Positions 7,833 to 16,600 of a DNA stretch of 64,000 nt are shown one piece after another. Position numbers and translations under genes: made by a program. A model generated the notes under the pieces. That model did not search any database, had not been told where the DNA came from, and saw only the letters and a list, made by a program, of their open reading frames with translations. How positions within the stretch are numbered: position 1 is the stretch's first letter; each line of letters opens with the position of its first letter. Location: the NCBI GenBank assembly GCA_947474455.1, contig CANJIL010000003.1:1-64000 (forward strand), given 5' to 3'. Origin of the DNA: Hyphomonadaceae bacterium. Lineage in GTDB: Bacteria; Pseudomonadota; Alphaproteobacteria; Caulobacterales; Hyphomonadaceae.

Positions 7833-8602
7833 TGATTCAGTGGACCTACGCTCCCTCGCGCTTGCCGCCTGCCAAGGTGCAGCGCCGTGTCGTGCAATGG
7901 CGCAAGGCTTGTCAGGCCGACGTCGCGCCTGATCGCCCTGTCATTTCCTTCACGTTTGACGACTTCCCGAAATCTGCGCTCAACGGGGCCGACATCGTCG
8001 AGAAGCACGGCGGCCGCGCGGGCTTCTACGCCTGCACCTCCTTCATCGGACAGCGCAGCCCTGTCATGGGCGAGATGTTCGATGGCGCCACCCTCGCTGA
8101 ACTCCGCGCCCGCGGCCACGAGATCGGCGCCCACACGCACACCCATCTGGACTGCGCGCGCGCTCGCCTCGGCGCCGTGGAACGCGACATCGGCGAGAAC
8201 CTCGTCGCCCTGTCGGAAACCGGCCATGACGAAACCGTCTCGGCCTTCGCATTCCCGTATGGCGAAACGACATACTCGGCCAAGCGTTGGGTGGGCGAAG
8301 TCTTCGTCACCGGCCGCGGCATCCTTCCGGGCGTCAATATCGGCGAATGCGATCGCAGCCAGTTGCGCGCTGTCGAACTCGGCGGCACAGCCATGCATCG
8401 TCGGCGCGCGCTCGCGGCGCTGAAAACAGCAATCGACGCGAAGGCATGGTTGTTCTTCTTCACACACGATGTCGGTCGCACGCCCACCAACTACGGCGCT
8501 CCCGCCGACCTCCTCGAAGAACTCGCCCAACGCGCCGCAGAGTCCGGCGCCGTCCTCGCAGCCCCCACGTTCGGCGCGGTGCTGTCGGGCGTGATGGACT
8601 AG
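7832..8602 (+). CDS. hfsH: Polysaccharide (chitin-like) deacetylase, HfsH-like
   Basis: A 256-residue NodB-type carbohydrate esterase. VISFTFDDFPKSAL carries the catalytic base and metal aspartates, GAHTHTHLDC supplies the HxxxH-type metal histidines, and AFPYGE is the third conserved motif; a late histidine occurs in LFFFTHD. No signal peptide is seen, matching cytoplasmic HfsH, which removes acetyl groups from GlcNAc residues of the holdfast polymer and thereby tunes adhesion and cohesion. It is the last gene of the hfsE-hfsG-hfsH run and its start overlaps the hfsG stop. Confidence 0.87.
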   Translation: MIQWTYAPSRLPPAKVQRRVVQWRKACQADVAPDRPVISFTFDDFPKSALNGADIVEKHGGRAGFYACTSFIGQRSPVMGEMFDGATLAELRARGHEIGAHTHTHLDCARARLGAVERDIGENLVALSETGHDETVSAFAFPYGETTYSAKRWVGEVFVTGRGILPGVNIGECDRSQLRAVELGGTAMHRRRALAALKTAIDAKAWLFFFTHDVGRTPTNYGAPADLLEELAQRAAESGAVLAAPTFGAVLSGVMD

Positions 8603-8616
8603 TCACGGACTCATCG

Positions 8617-8729
8617 CCGCTCGTCCCGACGAAAGTCGGGAATCAGGGACCATGTCGCCCTCATTCTGAATTCGAGCGGCAGTCCGATCGAGATCAGCCC
8701 TGGGTTCCGACTTTCGTCGCGACGAGCGG
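8617..8729. repeat. Interspersed inverted repeat between convergent genes
   Basis: The arm ccgctcgtcccgacgaaagtcgggaatcaggga (8617-8649) is repeated in inverted, slightly diverged form as ccctgggttccgactttcgtcgcgacgagcgg (8698-8729). About 48 bp separate the arms. The structure lies between convergent hfsH and the polymerase gene, and looks like a mobile REP-type or MITE-like palindromic unit that could also terminate transcription. Its right arm overlaps the 3' end of the polymerase gene. Confidence 0.8.
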
Positions 8730-9971
8730 ATACTCCGTGACATCTACTTGCCGCTGCTCCATCGCCAGCTTTCCCGCAACGAACACATACGTCGCCCAGA
8801 GAACGCTGTTCTGCGCGAGGATGATGCTCTCCGACATCGCGAACAGCATGAACTGCGCAAGGAAGCCGACCGCGAACACACCGGCAGGCGACATCATCGA
8901 AAGCCGCGCCGCCCGCCACGCGGAAACTGTCACATCGATTGCGAAAACGATAACGCCGATCGCGCCCAGCGAGATCGCCAGATCGAGCCCGCCATTGTGG
9001 CCAGACGGCGCATTCCAGTCGACCGCCCGCCCAAGCCAGTAGCGCGGCTCGCTGTCGAGCCCCCAGAACGCCAGATATCCGTAACCCAGCACCGGCCTCT
9101 TCTCGATCGCCGCACCAAGCTCCACCCAGATATCCGTCCGCCCCGTAAGCGTCGCGTCCTTGCCGATCACGCCTAGGAGAACCTCCGGCGCGACGGCATA
9201 GATCATCATCGCCCCGCCAATGACGCACAATGCGCCCCAGACGAGGGCCAGCGACCAGCGTCGCCCCTTGAGCATCCACCACGCCGCGCCCAGCACGCCG
9301 AGCCCCAGCGCCGCGCCCAGCAACGCCGTGGCCGACTTCGAGAGCAACACCAGCAACAGCGCGATCAACAGCCCGGCGCCCCACCACTTTCGATATGGCG
9401 CATCACGCCACGCCAGGAAGGCGAACAGGAACGCCGCACGCGCCGCATGCCCGCCCATCTCGTTCTTCTCGCCCCATCCGCCCGACCATGCGCCAGGATG
9501 GATCTCGTGCATCACCGCAAAGCCCGGCGCGACAATCCCCGCGACAAAACTCGCCGCCATCAGCGCAAACCAAACCGCCGCCAGGAGGCGCAGCGCCGCG
9601 ATCCACTCGAACCGCGCCGCGAGATAGACGCCCAGCAACGTCGTCGCCAGCACCGCAATCCCGCGCCGAAAACTCAGCTCCGGATCGATCGACCAGAGCG
9701 CCGACGCGATCGCAAGAACTGCTAGCAAAACAAGCCATGGCGATCGGAACATCACACGCCACACTTCCTTACCCGCCGCGATCAGACCAAGCCCGATCAG
9801 CCCGTAGAACGGCAGCCAGAGATACCTCAGCAACGTGCTCTCTGGCGCCTCACCTGTCACATCAACTGCCGAAGGCGCGAGAAGGCGCGGCAGGAAAGCC
9901 TCCGCGAACATGAACAGCGTCGCGGCGGCGAGCATCAGCTCGATCCGGCCGACAGGGCGCCGCGCCGTCAT
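8694..9971 (-). CDS. Wzy-like polysaccharide polymerase / O-antigen ligase family (HfsC/HfsI type)
   Basis: A 425-residue integral membrane protein with about ten hydrophobic helices and a Wzy_C-type periplasmic loop containing TLTGRTDIW and APSGHNGGLDLA. This is the pattern of WaaL/Wzy proteins that join undecaprenyl-linked repeat units. It would polymerise the holdfast repeat. Its ATG overlaps the stop of the hfsB-like gene by four bases (ATGA), so it is translated with hfsA-hfsB. The last dozen residues (YPLVATKVGTQG) are encoded by one arm of an interspersed repeat, so the natural C-terminus has probably been replaced. Confidence 0.82.
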   Translation of the reverse strand: MTARRPVGRIELMLAAATLFMFAEAFLPRLLAPSAVDVTGEAPESTLLRYLWLPFYGLIGLGLIAAGKEVWRVMFRSPWLVLLAVLAIASALWSIDPELSFRRGIAVLATTLLGVYLAARFEWIAALRLLAAVWFALMAASFVAGIVAPGFAVMHEIHPGAWSGGWGEKNEMGGHAARAAFLFAFLAWRDAPYRKWWGAGLLIALLLVLLSKSATALLGAALGLGVLGAAWWMLKGRRWSLALVWGALCVIGGAMMIYAVAPEVLLGVIGKDATLTGRTDIWVELGAAIEKRPVLGYGYLAFWGLDSEPRYWLGRAVDWNAPSGHNGGLDLAISLGAIGVIVFAIDVTVSAWRAARLSMMSPAGVFAVGFLAQFMLFAMSESIILAQNSVLWATYVFVAGKLAMEQRQVDVTEYPLVATKVGTQG

Positions 9972-10663
9972 CTGGAAATGCGGTCAGCGAACCGCGCATC
10001 GGGCTTCTGCCGGTTCAGCACCACGCCGCCAACACGTCCTCCATGCGCCTCGATCTCGCGCCGCGCCGCATCCACATCAATAGGCGAAGTCTCGTCCGCC
10101 TTCACAACGATCACAGTCCGGTCCATTTGCGAGGTGATCGCAAGACCTGCCCTTGCCAGCTCCAACGCCGGCGCATCGACCACCGCCCAGTCCGTCGCCG
10201 CCCGCACTGCCTGCCAGTAAGCCGGCTGCATCTTGATCCGGACGCCGTGGCCGGTCTTCAGCCGGCTCGCATCGAACTGCGTGACCATCAGCCGCGTGTC
10301 GCCTACGCGGTGCGCCGTGAAAAGCCCCAGCCCCTGCGTGGCTTCAAGCAGCTCCGGCTCCACCGAGAAGAAGGGCTGCGTCTTCAGCGAGGCCGAGTAA
10401 GGCGGTCCGACGCCGCCGAACGTCTCGGCGAACGGCCCCACGGCAAAGGTATTGAACAAATGGTTGCGCTTGAGATCCAGGTCCACCAGCCAAACCGGCT
10501 TGCGCGCCTGTTCCGCCGCCAGCAGCGCGAACGCCGTCGCAACGCTGGATGCGCCCTCGCCAGACCGCGACGAGATAAACATCACGGTGCGCCCGCCCTC
10601 GGTCGCTGGGGTCTGCGACAACGCGCGATAAAGCTCCTTCAACTCCCCACGCAGATCCCTCAT
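9968..10663 (-). CDS. hfsB: HfsB-like CpsD/BY-kinase-type ATPase, degenerate Walker A
   Basis: A 231-residue P-loop protein starting MRDLRGELKELYRALSQTP. The fold resembles the cytoplasmic domain of bacterial tyrosine kinases: FISSRSGEGASSVA occupies the Walker A position, VWLVDLDLKRN is Walker A', and WAVVDAPALE is Walker B. The Walker A lysine is replaced by alanine and there is no C-terminal tyrosine cluster, so kinase activity is doubtful. It is four bases overlapped with the upstream hfsA-like gene (ATGA) and with the downstream polymerase, matching the paired role of HfsA and HfsB in export control. Confidence 0.78.
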   Translation of the reverse strand: MRDLRGELKELYRALSQTPATEGGRTVMFISSRSGEGASSVATAFALLAAEQARKPVWLVDLDLKRNHLFNTFAVGPFAETFGGVGPPYSASLKTQPFFSVEPELLEATQGLGLFTAHRVGDTRLMVTQFDASRLKTGHGVRIKMQPAYWQAVRAATDWAVVDAPALELARAGLAITSQMDRTVIVVKADETSPIDVDAARREIEAHGGRVGGVVLNRQKPDARFADRISR

Positions 10664-12162
10664 GGCGAACGGTCGCCCGCCGCCGCCAGCACCCGCAGGT
10701 TCAGCGTCCGTTCGAGGGAATTCGCCGTCGCAAAACTCGACACCGACCATGCCCGCAGCAGCCCGATCGCAAGCGCCGTCAGCAGGCCGAAGATCGCCGC
10801 CGCGATCGCAATCATCCGCTTGGTGCTGTCGCCCCGCGTCGGCGGCCGCGCCGCCTCATAGACCGAAATGTTGTCGACGCTGCGCGAGGCCAGCTCGCTG
10901 CGCACCCGCTCCGTCTGCTCGCGCGTTGCAAACGTCCCCGCAGACGTCTCCAGCGCGTCGCGATCCCGCTTCATCCGCAGGTATTCCGGCTCCAGCCCTG
11001 CCAGCGCCGCAATCCGCGCCTCCGCCTCGCGCTTCTGTCCTGCCAGCGCCGCCGAACGCCCCGTCAGCGCGCTGATATTGGCCGTCTGCACCGCACGATC
11101 CGCCTCCAGCGCCTGCCAGGTCGGGTTCGGTCCGATCCGCCGCAGACCCTGCGCCGGCGCCGACTTCAGGAAGCCCTCCAGCTGCGCGATTCTGCGATCG
11201 ATATCCTGCACCACGCGGCTGTCCGGCAGATACCGCGCTAGCAGATCCTGCCGCTCCATCCGTAGCTTCACGAGATCCTGCTCCGACGTCGTCTCGACAT
11301 AGAGATCGACATCCTTCGCCGTCCCGGCCATCTGCCGCGTCAGCCCCGCCGACTTCGCCTCGGCCTCCCGCAAGGAAGCCTCGACCTTCGCCAGCTCATC
11401 GGAAATGTCCGAGAACAGCTTCTTCGCTGCCGCCGTCTCCACATCGAAATCCGAAAGCCCATGCTGCTTCAGGAAATTCTGCAACGCCTTGTCCGACGTC
11501 GCCAGCCGTTCCTCGATCACGCCCCGCTGCTCGGTCAGTCCCGCGGCGCCCTTGCCAGACAAAACCTCCTGCCGGTACTTCAGATATTCCGTCACAAACC
11601 TGTTCAGCGTCGCCGCCGCAAGCGCCGGGTCCTCATGCGCAAACGTCATCCGCAGTATCGACGATTTCGGCGCCGAGGACACATCGAAGTCCGCCGCGAA
11701 TGCCTCAAGCGCTTCCTGATCCACTTCATACGTCGCACCATCGCGCGCGCGCAGCTTCGCCTCGGCAAACTCCGGATAGATCCGCGAGAGCCCGATGCCC
11801 GCGATCACACGCTCGGCAATCACCGGCGAGCGAGCCAGCTCCGTCTCAGCCTGCAGAACTTCTTCCTGTTGCGGAAAGGCGCCCTTGGCCGCATCGCCGA
11901 TCACCGGATCAAAGACATACTCCTGCCCCAGCCGCACCAGCAGCCGCGTGTTCGCCGAATACTTGGTCGGAGCCAGCAGCGCGATCCCGATCCCAACGAG
12001 CAGGATCGGAAAGAAGACAAGAAACATCAGCCACTTGGCGCGCCACAGTTGAAGCAACGTATCAGCCAGGCCGAGCTTCGGACGCAGTCTTGCAACACGC
12101 GTTGGCGCGCGCAGCGCAGATGCGCCGGCAGAAGTGCGCTCGGTCCAGGTCTCGACGCTCAA
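10660..12162 (-). CDS. hfsA: HfsA-like Wzc/GumC polysaccharide co-polymerase
   Basis: A 500-residue inner-membrane chain-length and export regulator. One helix near residues 45-65 (WLMFLVFFPILLVGIGIALLAP) is followed by a Wzz domain, a long periplasmic coiled coil (about 180-400, including two EA-rich heptad regions), and a C-terminal helix (MIAIAAAIFGLLTALAIGLL). The kinase domain is absent and is supplied as the separate downstream HfsB-like protein. It is transcribed divergently from the export lipoprotein gene hfsD, separated by about 75 bp that must hold both promoters. Confidence 0.87.
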   Translation of the reverse strand: MSVETWTERTSAGASALRAPTRVARLRPKLGLADTLLQLWRAKWLMFLVFFPILLVGIGIALLAPTKYSANTRLLVRLGQEYVFDPVIGDAAKGAFPQQEEVLQAETELARSPVIAERVIAGIGLSRIYPEFAEAKLRARDGATYEVDQEALEAFAADFDVSSAPKSSILRMTFAHEDPALAAATLNRFVTEYLKYRQEVLSGKGAAGLTEQRGVIEERLATSDKALQNFLKQHGLSDFDVETAAAKKLFSDISDELAKVEASLREAEAKSAGLTRQMAGTAKDVDLYVETTSEQDLVKLRMERQDLLARYLPDSRVVQDIDRRIAQLEGFLKSAPAQGLRRIGPNPTWQALEADRAVQTANISALTGRSAALAGQKREAEARIAALAGLEPEYLRMKRDRDALETSAGTFATREQTERVRSELASRSVDNISVYEAARPPTRGDSTKRMIAIAAAIFGLLTALAIGLLRAWSVSSFATANSLERTLNLRVLAAAGDRSP

Positions 12163-12238
12163 GGGGACGGGTATCCCGTGGTTAACGCCCTAGCCTTCAC
12201 CTGCGCCGCTTAAGAACCGGTTATCCATTCGCGGGCAC

Positions 12239-12964
12239 ATGTTGATCATGTCGCGTCTGCGTCTTTCCGTCCTGACCGGCGCCGCCGGGCTCGCTGCGCT
12301 TTCGGGCTGCATGGGCGATCCCTTGCCCGTGCAAAGCCCTGATTTCACAATGACTCCCTACCCGAAATGGCGCGCGGAGGACGAAAACTACCGATTCTAT
12401 CCCGGCGACAAGTTCCGCCTCGATGTCCGCACAGCCCCAGAATTGTCCGGCGAACTCACCATCGCCCCCGATGGCCGCATCACCCTGCCGACCTTCGGCG
12501 CGGTCATGGCCGGCGGCCACACCGTGCGCGAACTTCAAGTGGCGATTGAAGATGTCTACGCCGCCGAACTGCGCGATCCCTCGCTCATCATCACACCCAC
12601 CGACTTCGGCTCGCAGAAAGTCTTCGTCGGCGGCGAAGTGAAGGCGCCCGGCGTCTTCGAACTCCCCGGCGAGATCGACGTCGTGCAGGCCATCCTGCTC
12701 GCCGGCGGCTGGACCGAGGAAGGCAAACCCACCCACGTCATCATCATGCGCCGTGTCCCCGGCGGCGACCTCATGACCCGCGTCGTCGACGTCCGAAATG
12801 GCCTCGCCCGCCACGACCTCTACGACATCGGCCCCCTGCATCGCTTCGACGTCGTTTATGTCACCCGCAAGATGATCGCCGACGAAAACCTGTTCGTGAA
12901 ACAGTTCGTCCGCGACGCGCTACCCATCGACTTCTCCCTGTTCTACGACGTGGCGCGTTTCTAA
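12239..12964 (+). CDS. hfsD: HfsD-like Wza-family polysaccharide export lipoprotein
   Basis: A 241-residue outer-membrane export protein. The signal peptide ends in lipobox LSGC. A Poly_export domain follows (YRFYPGDKFRLDVRTAPELSGELTIAPDGRITLPTFG) and then a SLBB-like beta-grasp region (QKVFVGGEVKAPGVFELPGEIDVVQAILLAGG). It would form the secretin-like pore for the holdfast polysaccharide, docking on HfsA. The start may instead be the in-frame ATG at 12248 (MSRLRL), which gives a more usual signal peptide; no clear Shine-Dalgarno decides it. It is divergent from hfsA. Confidence 0.87.
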   Translation: MLIMSRLRLSVLTGAAGLAALSGCMGDPLPVQSPDFTMTPYPKWRAEDENYRFYPGDKFRLDVRTAPELSGELTIAPDGRITLPTFGAVMAGGHTVRELQVAIEDVYAAELRDPSLIITPTDFGSQKVFVGGEVKAPGVFELPGEIDVVQAILLAGGWTEEGKPTHVIIMRRVPGGDLMTRVVDVRNGLARHDLYDIGPLHRFDVVYVTRKMIADENLFVKQFVRDALPIDFSLFYDVARF

Positions 12965-13069
12965 CCCCGTCGCTGAACTACGCTGCCCCGTGAGGAAGGG
13001 GGGAAGACGCAGGCGCGTGAGTAAACCTCGCCCTTCCCCATGCGGCCCCACCCGCCTACAGTCGCGGTC

Positions 13070-14065
13070 ATGAAAATCGAAGCCCTGCCCCGTCGCCGCT
13101 ACACGCTAAATCCCACGCCAATCCAAAAGTTAGGCAAGCTTTCCGCCCACCTCGCCGGCCCCGAAATCTGGATCAAGCGCGATGATCTCACGGGCCTCGC
13201 CGGCGGCGGAAACAAGACCCGCAAGCTTGAATTCCTCGTCGCCGACGCCCTTGCCCAAGGCGCCGATGCGCTCATCACGGTTGGCGCCGTACAATCGAAC
13301 CACTGTCGTCTCACCCTCGCCGCCGCCGCCCACGAAGGCCTCAAATGCCGCCTCGTACTCGAACAACGCGTCGCCGGCAGCTACAGGAAAGAAGCGAGCG
13401 GAAACAACTTCCTGTTCGATCTTCTTGGAGCCGAATCTATAACCGTCGTCGACGGCGGAACCGACCTCGCCGCCGCAATGAACGCCGAAGCAGACAAGCT
13501 GAAAGCTCAAAGCCGCAAAGGCTACATCATCCCGGGCGGCGGCTCGAACGCGCTCGGCGCGATGGGCTATGTCGTCTGCGCCCGTGAAATCCTGGCCCAA
13601 TCTCTCGACACTGGCCTCGCCTTCACGGACTTCGTCGTCGCCTCCGGCAGCGCTGGCACGCATGCAGGCCTTCTAGTCGGCTTCAACGCCGCAAATGCAG
13701 GCATCCCCCTCACAGGCATCAACGTCCGCCGCCCGCGCGCCGAACAGGAAGGCAATGTCCACAAGCTCGCTGTGGAAGCCGCCGCCTTCGCCAACCTGCC
13801 AGCTCCCCCGCGCGAAAGCGTCGTCGCCCTCGATGAATGGGTCGGCCCCGGTTATTCTCTGCCGACTGACGAAATGGTCGAAGCCGTCCGCCTGTTCGCG
13901 CGCCTCGAAGGCGTGCTGCTCGATCCGGTCTACACGGGCAAGGCCGCCGCCGGATTGATCGGCCTCATCCGCCGCAATCACTTCAACCGGGACTCGAAGA
14001 TCCTCTTCGTACACACGGGCGGCGCGCCATCTCTCTTCGCATATCAAGGCGTTCTGCAGTCATGA
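13070..14065 (+). CDS. PLP-dependent D-cysteine desulfhydrase / ACC deaminase family
   Basis: A 331-residue fold-type II PLP enzyme. The N-terminal IWIKRDDLTGLAGGGNKTRKLEFL holds the Schiff-base lysine motif (GNKxRKLE), ITVGAVQSNHCR is the substrate loop, and GSAGTHAGL binds the cofactor phosphate. Family members release H2S, pyruvate and ammonia from D-cysteine, or act on L-cysteate or ACC; the exact substrate cannot be fixed from sequence. The start at 13070 is preferred to the track start because homologues begin shortly before the LxxxPTP motif. The stop overlaps the start of an amino-acid racemase (ATGA), suggesting D-amino-acid metabolism. Confidence 0.8.
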   Translation: MKIEALPRRRYTLNPTPIQKLGKLSAHLAGPEIWIKRDDLTGLAGGGNKTRKLEFLVADALAQGADALITVGAVQSNHCRLTLAAAAHEGLKCRLVLEQRVAGSYRKEASGNNFLFDLLGAESITVVDGGTDLAAAMNAEADKLKAQSRKGYIIPGGGSNALGAMGYVVCAREILAQSLDTGLAFTDFVVASGSAGTHAGLLVGFNAANAGIPLTGINVRRPRAEQEGNVHKLAVEAAAFANLPAPPRESVVALDEWVGPGYSLPTDEMVEAVRLFARLEGVLLDPVYTGKAAAGLIGLIRRNHFNRDSKILFVHTGGAPSLFAYQGVLQS

Positions 14066-14763
14066 GCGAGACAAAATCTGTTGGCGTAATCGGCGGTCTC
14101 GGCCCCGCGGCTACGCTCGACTTCTTCGATCGAATCTTGAAAAGAACCAAGGCGCTGCACGACCAAGATCATCTGCGTCTCATCATCGACAACAACACGA
14201 AGATCCCCGATCGCAACGCTTATCAGCGCGGCGATGGTCCTTCGCCCGGCCCCGCGCTCGCCGCTGCGGCTCACGCGCTTGAAACCGTCGGCGCGGAATT
14301 CATCGTGATGGCCTGCAACACTGCTCACGCGTGGGAAGCGGATATCCGCGCCGCGATTAGCGTTCCCTTCATCAGCATTATCGAGGAGACAACGAAGGTT
14401 GTCGCGGACTTGAAGCCTGAGCGCGCAGGCGTTCTCGCTGTCGACGCCTGTCTTGCGTCAAGCCTTTACCAGGATGCGTTGAAAAAGGCTGGCGTCGCGC
14501 CGGTCCTGCTCAATGCGGACTCGCAGCGGACGTTCATGGAGCTGATCTACCGCATCAAGTCGGGCGACACGCGCGACATGGTGCGCCGCTCGATGACCAC
14601 GCTGGCGCGAAAGCTTGAGGCGCAAGGCGCCGAGGTCATCATCGCGGGATGCACGGAAGTTCCGCTCGTGCTGACGGCAGATGATATCGACAACGAATTA
14701 GTCAACTCGACTGACGTTCTGGTGGAACGGACGATCTGCTTCGCTGGAGGCGAACTAAAGTGA
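14062..14763 (+). CDS. Aspartate/glutamate racemase family protein
   Basis: A 233-residue cofactor-independent amino-acid racemase. The start VGVIGGLGPAATLDFFDRI is characteristic. The two catalytic cysteines are in FIVMACNTAHAW (about residue 85) and VIIAGCTEVPL (about 195). It interconverts L- and D-Asp or Glu in the cytoplasm. The ATG overlaps the stop of the D-cysteine-desulfhydrase-like gene by four bases, so the pair is a two-gene operon handling D-amino acids. The specific substrate is unknown. Confidence 0.88.
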   Translation: MSETKSVGVIGGLGPAATLDFFDRILKRTKALHDQDHLRLIIDNNTKIPDRNAYQRGDGPSPGPALAAAAHALETVGAEFIVMACNTAHAWEADIRAAISVPFISIIEETTKVVADLKPERAGVLAVDACLASSLYQDALKKAGVAPVLLNADSQRTFMELIYRIKSGDTRDMVRRSMTTLARKLEAQGAEVIIAGCTEVPLVLTADDIDNELVNSTDVLVERTICFAGGELK

Positions 14764-14771
14764 AGAAGAGC

Positions 14772-15044
14772 CTAGTTGGCTTTCTTCATCCACTCGCGTG
14801 CGGCCTTCTGCGCCTTGAACACATCGGCCTGCGTCATCATCTCGGCCATCTCCTGACGGCAGAGCCTCGCGTCACGGTGACCGCGCGTCGCCGCGAGGTT
14901 GAACCATTTGTGCGCCTGCACCAGATCAACGGCGACATCCATGCCTTCGGAATAGATGAGAGCAATGCGATAGAGCTCGTCGGCCGAAACATTTTTCGAG
15001 AGAAGAGCTTCGGGCGCCTCGATCCGGATATCCGCGTACGCCAT
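14772..15044 (-). CDS. Sel1-like repeat protein, small
   Basis: A 90-residue soluble protein with one recognisable Sel1/TPR-like unit, DLVQAHKWFNLAATRGHRDAR, preceded by a helical region (ADELYRIALIYSEG). Proteins of this size and pattern are common in Alphaproteobacteria and presumably act as small adaptor or scaffold proteins. It is convergent with the racemase gene and stands alone. Confidence 0.8.
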   Translation of the reverse strand: MAYADIRIEAPEALLSKNVSADELYRIALIYSEGMDVAVDLVQAHKWFNLAATRGHRDARLCRQEMAEMMTQADVFKAQKAAREWMKKAN

Positions 15045-15269
15045 TCTGGCATCCCTTTGAATTTAGGAAGCGCGCCTCGGTCTCTTTGCGGACCACGACT
15101 TTGCTTCCACCCACCGCCGCGTCAGCGGCTTGAGGACATTCAAGCGGAGAACACTTGCAGCGTAGTTAATACTGCAAACTTTCAACAGTATTCGCCGGAA
15201 TTATTTGTGTTTACTTCGATTCACAGAGTTGAATCGTCAGTACACGAACATAAACGCGGATTCACCACT

Positions 15270-15758
15270 CTAGTCGCTCTCCCGCGCGACGACCGCCATC
15301 CCCAGTTCGCGATAGAGCCGCTGCGCATTTGCGTTCTCTTCACGCACTTTGAGATCGACATAACGCGCGCCCCGCCCCGCAAACGCGTGAAACGCCGTCA
15401 GCATCAAAGCGCGCCCAACACCACGACGGCGCGCGCGCGGATGCACGGCGAGATCCTTCAGGAAAGCAGAGGTCCAGCATTGCGCCATGCCGATCACGTC
15501 CTTGCCCTGTACAGCAAGAAAGACGAGCGCCGGATCGAACTCTTTGTCCTTGCGCAACTGCGGCCACCATTTGCGGAAGATCGGCGCCCCGCCCCCACCC
15601 TCCCAGAATCCAGCCTCGAGAACCGAATGCGCCGCCTTCGCATCGCGCTTGTCGGGCTTCGTTCCCAGCGTCCTGCACACCACGTCCGTCGGCCACACCG
15701 GCTGCTCAATGTCGCCGGACAATTCGCGCCGCATGCGCAGCACGATATGTTGCGCCAT
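15270..15758 (-). CDS. GNAT family N-acetyltransferase
   Basis: A 162-residue acetyltransferase. The acetyl-CoA-binding motif A is LKDLAVHPRARRRGVGRALM (residues about 99-118), followed by the C-terminal beta-bulge region NANAQRLYRELGM. The substrate is unknown. Its start overlaps the stop of the GST gene by one base (TGATG), so both are probably translated from one message. Confidence 0.85.
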   Translation of the reverse strand: MAQHIVLRMRRELSGDIEQPVWPTDVVCRTLGTKPDKRDAKAAHSVLEAGFWEGGGGAPIFRKWWPQLRKDKEFDPALVFLAVQGKDVIGMAQCWTSAFLKDLAVHPRARRRGVGRALMLTAFHAFAGRGARYVDLKVREENANAQRLYRELGMAVVARESD

Positions 15759-16492
15759 CAGGTGCGCGCCTTCTGGCCAAACAGGATCCTGCGCGCTTCC
15801 TCGGCTTCCTTGGAGTCGTCGGCGAGATTGGTGCTGCCTAGTTCAGCGCCCACTTTGCGACCCTTATCAAACAACGGCCGCGCCTTGCACCGGCCGAACC
15901 ACGCATTCAGCGCTGGAAAATCCGCCAGATCCTGGCCCTGCCCTTTATACAATGCGATCCAAGGCCACGTAGCGAAGTCGGCAATCGACAGCGGCCCAGC
16001 CAGGAACTCCCTGTCCCGCAGGCGAACTTCCGCCACGCCGAACAACCGGTTCGTCTCGTTGAAGAAGCGATCCTGACCATATTTCAACTTGTCGGAATCC
16101 GGCTCGATTTTCGGGGCATAGTTCCGGAAATGATTGTGATGCCCCATCACCGGCCCCAGATTGGCGATCTGCCAGGCGAGCCAGCTTCCAACTTCGGCCT
16201 GCTCGCGCGCATTTGCGCCGCCGAACTTGCCCGACCTCCGCGCCAGATAGAGAAGAATGGCCCCGCTCTCGAACACCGAGATCGGCCTGCCGTCCGGTCC
16301 GTCAGGGTCGACAATGGCCGGCATGCGGTTGTTGGGGCTGATGGCGAGGAATTCCGGCTTGAACTGATCGCCCTTGCCGATGTTCACCGGAACGATCCGG
16401 TAGGGCAGTTCCATCTCCTCAAGCGCAATCGTGATTTTCCGGCCATTTGGCGTTGGCCAGAAATGAACGTCGATCGGCGCGTCCGCACTCAT
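15758..16492 (-). CDS. Glutathione S-transferase, YghU/YfcG (nu-class)-like
   Basis: A 244-residue GST. The thioredoxin-like N-domain starts IDVHFWPTPNGRKITIALEE and contains NNRMPAIVD and VFESGAILLYLARRSGKF, which bind glutathione. The C-terminal all-helical domain has LSIADFATWPW. The TPNGRK active-site loop (Asn/Thr rather than Tyr or Ser) points to disulfide-bond reductase-type nu-class GSTs. It is followed directly by a GNAT gene. Confidence 0.87.
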   Translation of the reverse strand: MSADAPIDVHFWPTPNGRKITIALEEMELPYRIVPVNIGKGDQFKPEFLAISPNNRMPAIVDPDGPDGRPISVFESGAILLYLARRSGKFGGANAREQAEVGSWLAWQIANLGPVMGHHNHFRNYAPKIEPDSDKLKYGQDRFFNETNRLFGVAEVRLRDREFLAGPLSIADFATWPWIALYKGQGQDLADFPALNAWFGRCKARPLFDKGRKVGAELGSTNLADDSKEAEEARRILFGQKART

Positions 16493-16600
16493 GGGCTTCC
16501 GCTCCCTGCACTATATGCTGAGGGATGTAGCTCCCCGCCGGAGGGCGCGCCACCCCCGGTGGCCGGACACAGTGACTTCAGAAGATATGACGAGCCCAAG

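Noticed and set aside
8287-9042. 251-aa plus-strand ORF across hfsH and the polymerase
   Set aside because: Out of frame with hfsH and antisense to the polymerase; only the repeat-derived stretch VPTKVGNQG looks familiar.
14760-16076. 438-aa plus-strand ORF
   Set aside because: Runs antisense through the Sel1, GNAT and GST genes; no family resemblance.
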